DNA from: Deltaproteobacteria bacterium
Lineage (GTDB): Bacteria > Desulfobacterota > Binatia > UTPRO1
Assembly: GCA_016200545.1 (NCBI GenBank)
Contig: JACQEO010000080.1
Location: 1 to 64,000 of the forward strand
Direction of reading: 5' to 3'
Length of the DNA: 64,000 nt
A program made the translations under genes and the position numbers. The first letter of the stretch is position 1. Each line of letters begins with the position of its first letter. The notes under the pieces were generated by a model. That model saw only the letters and a list, made by a program, of their open reading frames with translations. It did no database searches and had not been told where the DNA came from. This document shows positions 35,824-44,425 of this stretch, piece after piece.

Positions 35824-37128
35824 ATGGTGGCAGCGCCAGAAAATGGGCACAGGCAAAGGATCGGTGTGCTGATCGTCGGCGGCGATGGCGCGGCGCGTGC
35901 GCCGCTGCGCGAGTTCTTCACCGGCCGTCAGATCGAAACCTGGGAGGCGGAGAGCGCGGCACGGGGGTTCGCCCTGATGCATCGCCGACCGGTCGATCTC
36001 GTGGTCGTCGGGCCGGATGTCCTGCGAGACGAGCGCGCGACCGTGATCGCGGGCGTGCGCGCGTTCGACGACCAGATCGAGGTGATCGCGATCGTCGACA
36101 GCGCCGAGCGCGGGCGCGCGGCACTCGCCGCGGGCGCCTACGACTTCTTCCTCGAGCCCGTGGACTTCGAGCGTTTCGATGTCGTCCTTCGGCACGTCGG
36201 CGACGCCGCCGAGACGAGGGAGCAGAGCAGCGTGCTCGCGCAGCAGGTGCAGCGACCGGCGCGCCTCGGAAGGCTCGTCAGTCAGAGCCCGGGCATGATC
36301 GCGCTCTTCACCGCGGCGCGGCGGCTCGCACGCTACGAGACGCCGGTGCTGATCGCGGGTGAGTCGGGCACCGGCAAGGAGAGCTTGGCACGCGCCATCC
36401 ACGAGCTCGGACGGGAGGCAGGGCCGTTCGTCGTTGTCGAGGCGGCGACGGCGACGTCGGAGTCGTTCGACCGCGCCGCCGCCAAGGCCGCCGGCGGCAC
36501 CCTCTATGTCGACGACGTACTGGCCCTGGCGCCGCAGGTTTCGGCGACGCTCGTTGCCCTGCTCGACGGCGGGGGGGCGCGCGGGCGTGAGACGTCGGCC
36601 CGGGTGATCGCCGCCTGTCGCGAGGACGCGGGCCGCCGCTGCAGTCAGGGTACGTTGCAGGAGGACCTCTACCTCCGCCTCTCGTCCGCGGCGTTCAGCG
36701 TGCCGCCGCTCCGCGAGCGCGCGGAAGACGTGCTGCCGATCGCCGACGAGATCCTCCACGGCCTCGGGGCCCCGAACGGTACGACGCTCGGTTGCGGCGT
36801 CGGTGAGGCGCTCGCACGCTACGAGTGGCGGGGAAACGTCGACGAGCTCCGCGTCACCCTCGAAGCGGCGCGGGCCGCGGCTTCCGGTCGTGCCATCGAG
36901 CTGCGCGATCTTCCGCCGGCGTTTCGCCACGGGCAGCCGGCAGTCGAGGAGTCCGTGAGCGGCGAGAGCCGACACCTCTCCGACATCGAAGCGGCACATC
37001 TCCGGAAGGCGTTGGCCGAGACGCGGGGCAACAAGGCGCGCGCGGCGCGTCTCCTCGGACTCAGCCGCTGGGCGCTACAACGGAAGTTGCAGAAGCATCA
37101 CATCTCGCTGCGAGAGGTGCTCTCGTAA
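35824..37128 (+). CDS. NtrC-like regulator with degenerate receiver and no GAFTGA loop
   Basis: Protein of 434 aa. Residues 10-125 are receiver-like, but the phospho-acceptor position in VDLVVVG is Gly63, not Asp. The AAA+ core has Walker A GESGTGKES (179-187), a Walker B variant GGTLYVDD (224-231) and EDLYLRLS, but the whole segment that normally contains GAFTGA is absent, so contact with sigma-54 is not expected. The C terminus is a Fis-type helix-turn-helix (NKARAARLLGLSRWALQRKLQ). It probably binds DNA without activating sigma-54. Repeated AGGAGAG precedes the ATG. Confidence 0.85.
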   Translation: MVAAPENGHRQRIGVLIVGGDGAARAPLREFFTGRQIETWEAESAARGFALMHRRPVDLVVVGPDVLRDERATVIAGVRAFDDQIEVIAIVDSAERGRAALAAGAYDFFLEPVDFERFDVVLRHVGDAAETREQSSVLAQQVQRPARLGRLVSQSPGMIALFTAARRLARYETPVLIAGESGTGKESLARAIHELGREAGPFVVVEAATATSESFDRAAAKAAGGTLYVDDVLALAPQVSATLVALLDGGGARGRETSARVIAACREDAGRRCSQGTLQEDLYLRLSSAAFSVPPLRERAEDVLPIADEILHGLGAPNGTTLGCGVGEALARYEWRGNVDELRVTLEAARAAASGRAIELRDLPPAFRHGQPAVEESVSGESRHLSDIEAAHLRKALAETRGNKARAARLLGLSRWALQRKLQKHHISLREVLS

Positions 37129-37205
37129 CGGCGATACGTCGTCGGTGCGGCTGAGGCGTCATGGGGATTCATTGCGAGCACCGCGGTGCGTGTCGGAAGG
37201 TCCCG

Positions 37206-37700
37206 TCAGGCGATCGCGGCGCGGCGGCGCCGGCGGACGACGGGGGTTACCCGCCGATGCGTCGTGCGCAGTTGCCGGATGGGAACTCGCGTCGTCGCGG
37301 CTTGCGTCCCGCGCCAGGAGAGTAGGCCGCGGCCGAGGTACGCCGCGTCGAGCGCGAGCGCCTCGCACACGTTCTGGAACGAGAACGGCGCATCCTCGCC
37401 TTCCTCGCCGCGGATCCAGATCTCCGCCTCGGTCGCTCCCGCCGAGTTCCGGCGTTGCAACTGAATCACGGCATCGAGCAGCACGGCGAACATGAGACGC
37501 TTCTCGGGCGTGTCGCACGCCCGCCCGGCGAGACGATCGAAGTATTGATCGGGAAGAAGCGTATCGGGAATCGAGGCCTCGGAGGTGCCGCGCCGCGAAC
37601 CGTCGGCGTCGTCCGAGTCGACGCGCCGCGAGGCGTCGTCGGAACCGATGCGCTTCGGAACATTGGCGCCGTTCGGCGCCGCTCCGCGATGTTCCACCAT
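37206..37700 (-). CDS. conserved hypothetical protein
   Basis: Protein of 164 aa from ATG 37700. The first 45 residues are disordered. The middle has a pattern I associate with an unnamed deltaproteobacterial family: LLPDQYFDRLAG, PEKRLMFAVLLDAVIQLQRR, EAEIWIRGEE and FSFQNVCEALALDAAYLGRGLLSWR. The last 30 residues are very basic. No catalytic motif is visible. A TTG at 37763 would extend it by 21 residues. Confidence 0.6.
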   Translation of the reverse strand: MVEHRGAAPNGANVPKRIGSDDASRRVDSDDADGSRRGTSEASIPDTLLPDQYFDRLAGRACDTPEKRLMFAVLLDAVIQLQRRNSAGATEAEIWIRGEEGEDAPFSFQNVCEALALDAAYLGRGLLSWRGTQAATTRVPIRQLRTTHRRVTPVVRRRRRAAIA

Positions 37701-38016
37701 ACCACCCTGCCTTCGTCCGAGGGAGGACGTCCAAGAGTACGCGATCGGTATCGACGAGGACAAGAGAGCAACCCGCGTGCCGCGCCCTTTTGGCGCGGCA
37801 TTTCATGCGCCATCGAGGATCCGCACCGATCGCCGCTCGCGATTGCTCGCGCCGCCGGGCGCACGGTGTGTGATTCCGGCCGCCTTCGCCCGGGGGCCGA
37901 CACGCCATGTCGCCGTGGTGCGCGCAATCGTCGTCGACGCCGCCGACCGCGCCGTTGCGACGCGCGACGGCCGGCGAGCGTTCCCGGCGTCGCGACGTTT
38001 TTGCTATAGGCAGACG

Positions 38017-39102
38017 ATGCCGGAGCCGTACGCGGAGCGTCTGACCTCCCTCGCCCTCGTAGCACAGCAAGACGTCGCTCCCTCGCTCGGCCTCGCGACC
38101 GACCGCTATCTCCTCGGCACCCTCGGCAAGTCGTCGCGTCCACGCCCGGGGATCCTCCGCATCTACAGCTTTCCGGGAGACGTCCTCGCCGCCGGCCGCT
38201 GGCACCTGGCGCCCCCGGCGGCCGCCGACGCCGGCGAGGCCTTTGTCCGCCGGCTCACCGGAGGCCGCGCGCTCGCGCTCGGCGAGGGCTACCTCGGCAT
38301 TTCGTTGCTGCTGCCGCACCGCTCGGCGCTCTTCGCCGAGGATCCGCTCGCGCTCGCGCCCTTTCAAATCGCGAACCGCTACGTGCGCGGCCTGTTGCGC
38401 GCTCTGAAGACGCTCGGGCTGCCGGTGTTCTATCCGGGGCGGGATCTGGTCACGGTAAACCGCCGGCCGATCGCGGCGCTCTCGTTCGAGACCGACGAGG
38501 ACGGCCGCCTGGTGTTCGAGGTGATCCTCGCGGTGGAGCGCCCGCTCGGTGCCGTCGCGCAGCTCCTCGACCGCTGGGACAAGGGCGGCGTCATCAAGGC
38601 CGACCTCCTCGCGCTCGAATCGGGGACGTGCGTGCGCTCCGAGATCGGCGAATCGCTGCCGTTCGAGGATCTCGCGGCGCTCATCCGCGACGCGTTCGCG
38701 CAGCAGTACGGCATCACGCTCGAGCCCACCCCGCTCTCGCCGCTCGAGGAGCAGGCGGTCGCGGCTCTCGCGCAGCGCGAGTCGCGCGCATGGACCAACG
38801 CGCGCGTGCTGCGGCATGACCTTCCGCTGTCGGGGTCGTCGGGCATCCAGACGGGTGTGCTCGAGGCGCGCTTCGCCCTCGAGCAAGAGCGGTTCATCAA
38901 GGAAATTCAGCTTGCGGGCGACTTCATCGCCAACTCGCCGGCGATCGCGACACTGGAGTATCGCTTGCGCCTGTGCCCGGCGGAGTGGATGGCGATCACG
39001 CGCGTCGTCGACGCCGTCTTCGCCGACCCCGTCAACTATCTGCTGGGCGTCGGCCGCCTGCGCACTGTGGCTGATGCCATCGTGAAGGGGCTTCCGTCGT
39101 GA
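38017..39102 (+). CDS. lipoate-protein-ligase-like protein (LplA fold)
   Basis: Protein of 361 aa. The catalytic-domain fold is clear: LRIYSFPGDVLAAG, FVRRLTGGRALALGEGYLGISLLLP. The C-terminal part matches the LplA accessory domain (FIKEIQLAGDFIANSPAIATLE). However, the lysine that contacts lipoyl-AMP in LplA (in a GRKIAG-like motif) is not where expected; the corresponding stretch reads VNRRPIAALSFE. It may therefore be a non-ligating relative or act on another substrate. It is coupled to the HEAT gene by a GTGA overlap. Confidence 0.75.
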   Translation: MPEPYAERLTSLALVAQQDVAPSLGLATDRYLLGTLGKSSRPRPGILRIYSFPGDVLAAGRWHLAPPAAADAGEAFVRRLTGGRALALGEGYLGISLLLPHRSALFAEDPLALAPFQIANRYVRGLLRALKTLGLPVFYPGRDLVTVNRRPIAALSFETDEDGRLVFEVILAVERPLGAVAQLLDRWDKGGVIKADLLALESGTCVRSEIGESLPFEDLAALIRDAFAQQYGITLEPTPLSPLEEQAVAALAQRESRAWTNARVLRHDLPLSGSSGIQTGVLEARFALEQERFIKEIQLAGDFIANSPAIATLEYRLRLCPAEWMAITRVVDAVFADPVNYLLGVGRLRTVADAIVKGLPS

Positions 39103-39938
39103 GCGACGATTCACCCCGCGCCGCGGGCGACGGCCTCGCGGACGACGCGCGCCGCCGGGCGCTCGCCTCGCCGGACGCGCGCACGCGACTCGCGGCGCTC
39201 GAGGATCTCGCGCGCGCCGGCCGGCCGCTCGATGAAGTCGACGCGCTCGCGGTCGTCGACTGCCTCGGCTTCGCCATGAAGGCGCTGCAGCGACGTGCGG
39301 CCGACGTGCTGCGCTTGAGCGGCGACGGGGCGCGCCCTGCGGTGCTCGCGTCGTTACGGGCGGCGCTCGCGAGTCCCGACGCCGCCCGTCGCTGGGGGGC
39401 GACCTACGCGCTCGGGCGCCTCGGGATCGTCGACCCTGTGCTCGTGCCGCCGCTCCTCGAGGCGCTCGCGAGTCGCGACGGCGATCAACGCTGGGCGGCG
39501 GCGGCGTTGATGGTCGAGTGCGGCGCGCGCCATCCGGCTACCGTCCTTCCGGCGCTCCTCGACGCGTCGCGCACCGCGGTCCCCGAGCTGCGGAAGATGG
39601 CGCTCTACGTGCTGCGTGACCTCGCATCGCACGATCCCCGCGTGCCGGACGCGCTTCTCACGGCGGTTCGCGACGACGACGCGGGCGTGCGTCTCGCCGC
39701 GGTCTCGGCGCTCACGCGTCTCGCGGCAGCGCCGGGGCGCGCGTGCGACGAGGTGCTGCGGCTCGTGCACGAGGATCCGGACGTCGGTGTTCGCCGCGCC
39801 GCGATGAGCGCGCTCGGTCATCTCGGGCGCGGCGTCGCGGGCGCGGCGACCGCGATCGCCGCTGCCTGCAACTCCGACGACCCCGGGCTGCGGCGCGCGG
39901 CGGAGGCGGCGCGCCGCCGTCTCGATGGTCCGGCCTAG
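39099..39938 (+). CDS. HEAT-repeat protein
   Basis: Protein of 279 aa formed of about seven HEAT/PBS-lyase-like helical repeats (for example ARRWGATYALGRLG, DQRWAAAALMVECG, GVRLAAVSALTRLA, GVRRAAMSALGHLG). No other domain. Such proteins are protein-protein scaffolds. Its translational coupling to the LplA-like gene suggests joint action, but the partner is unknown. Confidence 0.85.
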   Translation: MSDDSPRAAGDGLADDARRRALASPDARTRLAALEDLARAGRPLDEVDALAVVDCLGFAMKALQRRAADVLRLSGDGARPAVLASLRAALASPDAARRWGATYALGRLGIVDPVLVPPLLEALASRDGDQRWAAAALMVECGARHPATVLPALLDASRTAVPELRKMALYVLRDLASHDPRVPDALLTAVRDDDAGVRLAAVSALTRLAAAPGRACDEVLRLVHEDPDVGVRRAAMSALGHLGRGVAGAATAIAAACNSDDPGLRRAAEAARRRLDGPA

Positions 39939-39962
39939 ACCGCGCGCCGCGCCTCGACGGAC

Positions 39963-41438
39963 CTACACCGCGAGCGCGCGCAGCGCGTCGTGCAGGCGCA
40001 GCAGCGCCTCGGTGTCGCGGGCGCAGTACGCGCGCAGCGCCGCGCGCAAGCGCGTCTCCTCTTCGCTGCTGCACTCGTCGGCGGCGATGCGGGCGAATTG
40101 CACCGTGGCATCGGCGCCGTCGTGAATCGCCGCGAGATCGTCGTAGCCGAAACCGGGGACGAGCGCGGGCGCGACCATCTTCAGCGAAAACGAGCCGTGA
40201 AAACGCGGGTGGTAGACGTGGGCGCGCACGATCACCAGCAGGTCACGGAGCCGTACGCGCACCGCCTCGAGATCGGACGCGAGATCGGGAAGCGCGAGCG
40301 CCAGCTCGGCGAGCACCTCGGACTCGAAGTCGGAGTACACGAGAATGGGACGCGCGCTGTCGCGTGTACAGGCGAGCAGGGTCTCCGCGAAAGCGCGGCG
40401 CGGATCGTCACGGCCGTCGGCGAGGAACTCGTGGTGCGTGTGCGTACCGGCATCGTCACGGCGGTGAAGAGACCATTGAAACGGAATCCGCCGGTACGGC
40501 CGCGTCCCCGGATAGCGCGGTACGGCGGGGCTGATGGTTTCGAAATCGAGGTAGTCGACCGGCGGTCCGAGGTCGGCGAGCGCTGTCGCGAGATCGGCCG
40601 ACACGATCTCGCGACCGCTGTCGAGAGCTTGGCGGGCACGCCACAGCACCATCGGGACGCCGTCCGCGCTCGCGAGGTCGCGAAGCCGCGTCGTCCCCGC
40701 TGCGCGCAACTCCGCCCAGCGATCCGGCGGCATGTAGCGCAGGTGTAGGATCCAATCGGGGGGCTGATCGCGCGTGCAGTACTCCCAGAACTCACACCGG
40801 TACGGCGTCGAGCAATGCGGGGACGGTTCGATCGCCGGCGCTGCGACGCGCGCCAGCGTCGCGGGGAGTGCCTCGAGCCGGCCGACGACCTCGGGGACAC
40901 GCGTCTCGACGGCAGCGGTGACGTCGCGACGCGCGAAGAGCCGCGCCCAGTCGACCTCGCCGCCGGCATGTTCGTAGTCGGGGTCGAGCTGGATCAGCTC
41001 GATCGAGGCGATCGTCAGCCCGGCGCCGGCGAGGACGTGGCGCTGGATCGCGAGGTCGTCGAGGTGGACGTCGCGCACGCGGGTGCCGGACTTCACCTCG
41101 CGCAACCCCCACGCCCCGCCGGGAAGGCGCTCGAGGATGTCGGCGCGGATCGTGACCCCGTCGTGCTCGATTGCCGCCTCGAAAATCGCGGGAACGGTGC
41201 TCTCGGCGAGCAGCGCCGCGGTGTGCACGCGCGCGGCGGCGAAGTCCGGCTCGTCGACCAGCACCGCGCCCGGGAAGAGCGCGTGCGCGAGACGCCCGAC
41301 GTTCCGGCCGGCGTCGCGCAGCGCTTGACGGCTCGGTGCGAGCGGCGTCGCATGCGCCGGATCGTGTAGCGCGAGCCAGGCCCGCCGTGGGCACTGCAGA
41401 GCGGCGAGGATCTGCGTCTTCGTGATCACGTCGCCCAC
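39963..41438 (-). CDS. DUF2779-type nuclease: Cas4/RecB-like plus RNase H-like domains
   Basis: Protein of 491 aa. The N-terminal half has PD-(D/E)xK residues Asp100, Glu114 and Lys116 (RADILER...REVKSG) and four cysteines placed like the Fe-S cluster of Cas4/AddB nucleases (Cys16 in LQCPRRAW; Cys209, 215 and 221 in CSTPYRCEFWEYC). The C-terminal half begins VDYLDFETI (Asp298, Glu300), a DEDD-like exonuclease signature, and ends with YCARDTEALLRLHDAL. It probably degrades single-stranded DNA in repair or defence. There are no cas genes nearby. GTG 41438 was taken; GTG 41429 is also possible. Confidence 0.8.
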   Translation of the reverse strand: MGDVITKTQILAALQCPRRAWLALHDPAHATPLAPSRQALRDAGRNVGRLAHALFPGAVLVDEPDFAAARVHTAALLAESTVPAIFEAAIEHDGVTIRADILERLPGGAWGLREVKSGTRVRDVHLDDLAIQRHVLAGAGLTIASIELIQLDPDYEHAGGEVDWARLFARRDVTAAVETRVPEVVGRLEALPATLARVAAPAIEPSPHCSTPYRCEFWEYCTRDQPPDWILHLRYMPPDRWAELRAAGTTRLRDLASADGVPMVLWRARQALDSGREIVSADLATALADLGPPVDYLDFETISPAVPRYPGTRPYRRIPFQWSLHRRDDAGTHTHHEFLADGRDDPRRAFAETLLACTRDSARPILVYSDFESEVLAELALALPDLASDLEAVRVRLRDLLVIVRAHVYHPRFHGSFSLKMVAPALVPGFGYDDLAAIHDGADATVQFARIAADECSSEEETRLRAALRAYCARDTEALLRLHDALRALAV

Positions 41439-41463
41439 GAGGCGTGCTGCGGCGGCGTCGCGA

Positions 41464-41898
41464 CTACGAAGCGCGCCACACGTGCACGTGCTCCGGCGTG
41501 ATGCGTACGAGCGGATGCTCGGGTCCGTCGAGCGTCATGGCGCGGTACTGCGGATACTTCGCGCGCAGCGACGCGAGCGCGCGGCCCGCCTCCGCGATGT
41601 CGGTGACGACGGCGGCGCGGCCGCGGACGAGAACGTAGGCGAGCGTCGACCAGTCCTCGTCGTAGTCGTCGACGACGAATGCCACCGCGGGGTTCGCGAG
41701 AAGGTTCCGCATGCGCTTCAGCGCGAGGCCCGGACGTCGCTTCGGCTTGGCGTCGACGACGAAGTAAAGCGTCTCGCCGTCGAGCGCGTAACAGAGGGGC
41801 ACGACGTGCGGTACGCCGGCGGGATCGGCAGTGGCGAGATGAGCGACCCGGTGGCGACTGAGAAACGCGCGGGCGTCGGCTCCGAACGCGTCGCTCAC
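41464..41898 (-). CDS. PPOX-class flavin/F420-dependent oxidoreductase (TIGR03668-like)
   Basis: Protein of 144 aa, split-barrel fold of the pyridoxamine-phosphate-oxidase superfamily: HRVAHLATADPAGVPHVVPLCY, LYFVVDAKPKR, FVVDDYDEDWSTLAYVLVRG, ending VHVWRAS. This matches the Rv0121-like group. The GTG start at 41898 overlaps the upstream RNase Z-like stop (GTGA). Whether the cofactor is F420, FMN or heme is not visible. Confidence 0.85.
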   Translation of the reverse strand: MSDAFGADARAFLSRHRVAHLATADPAGVPHVVPLCYALDGETLYFVVDAKPKRRPGLALKRMRNLLANPAVAFVVDDYDEDWSTLAYVLVRGRAAVVTDIAEAGRALASLRAKYPQYRAMTLDGPEHPLVRITPEHVHVWRAS

Positions 41899-42971
41899 CC
41901 GCCTGCCTCGGCGACGCGTCGCTCGCGACCATCGCCGCCGGCGCGGGCCTCGCGCGCGAGCTCGGCGATCCACGCGTCGGTTTCCTCGAGGCGCGTCTCG
42001 CCGCGGAACTCCGCCTGTGCCTCGCTGTGGAACGCTTGCGCCATGCCCTGGTAGCGCGGCGAGAAGTGGAACACTTCGAGCCGGCGAGCGCCGGCGACGC
42101 GCGCGAGGAATCCCGACTGGCGCGCGGTGAGATGGTGGCGCTTGTCGGCCTCATCGCGATCGACGTCGAGGAAGCGCGCTTCCGCATAGAGGAGATCCAC
42201 GTCGCGCGCGAGAGCGACGATGCGGCGCCCGTTGTCGAGATCGAAACGCGTGTCGACGACGTAGGCGATATGCTGCCCGCGCTGATCTTCGATCAAGTCG
42301 TGCGCGAGGACGCCGGCCGTGGCCGACTCGCCGTTCGGCAACGAGATCACGGTCGTCGCGTTGCCGGCGCGGACCGCGTCTTTGAGGGCCGCGAGCCACG
42401 CACCGGGACGTAGCTCGCGTGCCGCGAGCACATCGGTACGGACGTTCAAGTGCCGCCGTTCGCTGACGCGGAAGGCGAGGCAGGGAATGCGGTGGTCGAG
42501 CGTCGTCGTCGCGATGCGAAACGCCGGCGTTTCGATGAGAGTGTCGGGGGCCGCCGCCACGTCCGGCAGCGGCTCGAACGCGAAGCCCGTGCTGGCGCGA
42601 AAGCGGGCGCGGGTGAGGTGGTGGGCGTGGCGCTCGATGACGGTGAGCTCCAGGGTGTAGCTCGCGGTGAGGTTCCAGGTGTAGCCGGCGAGCTTGCCGC
42701 GGATGTTGTCGATCAAGCCGGGCGGACCACAAAAGGTGAGCTCGCGATCACGGGGCAAGGTGAGACGGAGCAGCTGATCGAATCCCATGAAGTGGTCCAT
42801 GTGCGTGTGGGAGACGCACACGTACGAGAGACGGAGGCAGTTGCCGGGACTCAGTCGGTCGATGCGGCCGAGGTCGAAGAGCAGGGCGTCGCCCTGCCAA
42901 CGGAGCGCGACGTAAAGGGCCGGATCTTGGAAGGGGCCGTTCACGAGCGTTGGACGAAAGCTCGATTTCAC
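41895..42971 (-). CDS. RNase Z-like metallo-beta-lactamase-fold hydrolase
   Basis: Protein of 358 aa from a GTG. It has the zinc motif SHTHMDHFMGFD and further ligands in LDHRIPCLAF and VDTRFD. Length and layout resemble ribonuclease Z / arylsulfatase-like enzymes, with an odd N-terminal start (MKSSFRPTLVNGPFQDPALYV) that matches a deltaproteobacterial subgroup. tRNA 3' processing is possible but unproven. Confidence 0.8.
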   Translation of the reverse strand: MKSSFRPTLVNGPFQDPALYVALRWQGDALLFDLGRIDRLSPGNCLRLSYVCVSHTHMDHFMGFDQLLRLTLPRDRELTFCGPPGLIDNIRGKLAGYTWNLTASYTLELTVIERHAHHLTRARFRASTGFAFEPLPDVAAAPDTLIETPAFRIATTTLDHRIPCLAFRVSERRHLNVRTDVLAARELRPGAWLAALKDAVRAGNATTVISLPNGESATAGVLAHDLIEDQRGQHIAYVVDTRFDLDNGRRIVALARDVDLLYAEARFLDVDRDEADKRHHLTARQSGFLARVAGARRLEVFHFSPRYQGMAQAFHSEAQAEFRGETRLEETDAWIAELAREARAGGDGRERRVAEAGG

Positions 42972-43066
42972 GGCGTCATCCTAGCGAAAACGTCTCGACG
43001 GGGCGAACCGCGCTGCGATCGCGGCGGAACGAGACGCCGTCCGCCGCCGTCAGATCGGCGGATCGC

Positions 43067-43303
43067 TCAACGGCTGCTGCGTCGGCGCGCGCTCTTCGCC
43101 GCCGATGGCGACGCTTCGTAGGCGTCGAGGCCCTCATTCAGGAGGGCGAAGACGAGCGCGCGCATGCGGATGTTGAGCGTGCGAGCGACGTCGCGGATCT
43201 CCTTCATCGTCTGACCTGGGAGACGGACGGCGAGCAGTGCGGTCTCCGTAGCCGCGCGTTGCTTCAAGTCTGCAAGCTTCAATTTGCGCTCTTTCAACGG
43301 CAT
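43067..43303 (-). CDS. ribbon-helix-helix-like small protein, hypothetical
   Basis: Protein of 78 aa from ATG 43303. The pattern LLAVRLPGQTMKEIRDVARTLNIRMRALVFALLNEGLDAYE is typical of an RHH DNA-binding domain with a short basic tail (SAKSARRRSSR). No toxin partner lies beside it. The start is uncertain because no ribosome binding site is visible and in-frame ATGs exist upstream. Confidence 0.55.
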   Translation of the reverse strand: MPLKERKLKLADLKQRAATETALLAVRLPGQTMKEIRDVARTLNIRMRALVFALLNEGLDAYEASPSAAKSARRRSSR

Positions 43304-43375
43304 ACGAGGTACGTAACGTGCGGTTCGCAGCATAGTCAAGCACATCTGTTAGCTGTGATGCTATGGCGGTGCCGA

Positions 43376-44005
43376 TCACTCGATCGGAGGTGCGACGCCG
43401 CTCGGTTTGACGACGCCGAGATAGCCGGCGGTCGGCGCGGCGTCGGTCGGACGGCGTCCGTCACCCACCCGTAGTACCAACAGCGGGCGCAGCATGGCGA
43501 GGAGCGCGAGCACGACCACGACCTGCGCGAGCCATCCGGCGAGGCAGACGCCGACGGCGCGGAACGTACTCGTGTAGTCGAGCGCCTGCCGGACGGCGAC
43601 GACCATCGCGAGAATCATCCACACATGAGTGAGGGCGAGCACCGGCGTGCGAAGCGGTGCAAAGACGCCGAGGACCTGTGCGATCCCGGGAACGGCGGCG
43701 AAGCCGAGGACACGCAAGAGCTCGCCGGTATCGGTCTCGGTCTGCGGCTCGGGAAAAAGGCGGCCGCCGATCACCAGGCAGAGCCCGGCCCATACACCCC
43801 AGCCGAGAACGGACACGCACATGCCGACGGCCAGCGTCGCCGGGTGCAATGAAGCCATGCCGCCGAGCGCGGCGGCGGCGCCCGAGAGCAACACGATCGC
43901 GAGCGCCTGGCTCGTCGCACCGGCGTCGTGCTCGACCTCCTCGTAGATCGCGGGATCGAGGCGCGCGGCGCCGAACGCGCGACGCCCGAGATCGCTCAGC
44001 GGCAT
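43376..44005 (-). CDS. Yip1-domain membrane protein
   Basis: Protein of 209 aa with five hydrophobic helices from about residue 30 onward and the Yip1 pattern RAFGAARLDPAIYEEVEHD before the first one, then LRVLGFAAVPGIAQVLG. Function unknown in bacteria. The start was placed at ATG 44005 because the longer frame overlaps the HIT gene. Confidence 0.75.
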   Translation of the reverse strand: MPLSDLGRRAFGAARLDPAIYEEVEHDAGATSQALAIVLLSGAAAALGGMASLHPATLAVGMCVSVLGWGVWAGLCLVIGGRLFPEPQTETDTGELLRVLGFAAVPGIAQVLGVFAPLRTPVLALTHVWMILAMVVAVRQALDYTSTFRAVGVCLAGWLAQVVVVLALLAMLRPLLVLRVGDGRRPTDAAPTAGYLGVVKPSGVAPPIE

Positions 44006-44042
44006 GCGGCGCGTCGTCCGATCATCCGCTCGCGTCCGCTCT

Positions 44043-44381
44043 TCAACCAGGCGGCCACCCGAGCGCGCGCCCGGCGAGCACGTGCAGGTGCAGATGAAAG
44101 ACGCTCTGGCCGACACCGGCGCCGCAGTTCACGACGACGCGAAAGTCACGGTGGCCCTCCGCGATCGCCACCCGCGCCGCCACCCGATGCAGGTGCCCGA
44201 GGAGCGCGTCGTCGGCGTCGGTGAGCTCATGCAGGGTGGCGATGTGCTGGCGCGGCAGCACCAGGAGATGCAGCGGTGCGGCGGGGTTGACGTCGCGGAT
44301 CACCACGGCGTGCTCGTCCTCGTGCACGCGCGTTGCCCTTGCCTCGCCGGCACAAATTCGGCAGAAGAGGCACTCGGCCAT
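44043..44381 (-). CDS. HIT-family nucleotide-binding protein (HINT type)
   Basis: Protein of 112 aa with the histidine triad HLHLHVL near the C terminus, the N-terminal CLFCRIC zinc-type pattern, and VLPRQHIATLHEL. HINT proteins hydrolyse AMP-linked substrates. It is divergent from the acyl-CoA dehydrogenase gene 45 nt away. Confidence 0.93.
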   Translation of the reverse strand: MAECLFCRICAGEARATRVHEDEHAVVIRDVNPAAPLHLLVLPRQHIATLHELTDADDALLGHLHRVAARVAIAEGHRDFRVVVNCGAGVGQSVFHLHLHVLAGRALGWPPG

Positions 44382-44425
44382 CTGTTCCGCTTAACAGCTT
44401 TCGTCCGCCGTCCGCAAGAATACCC

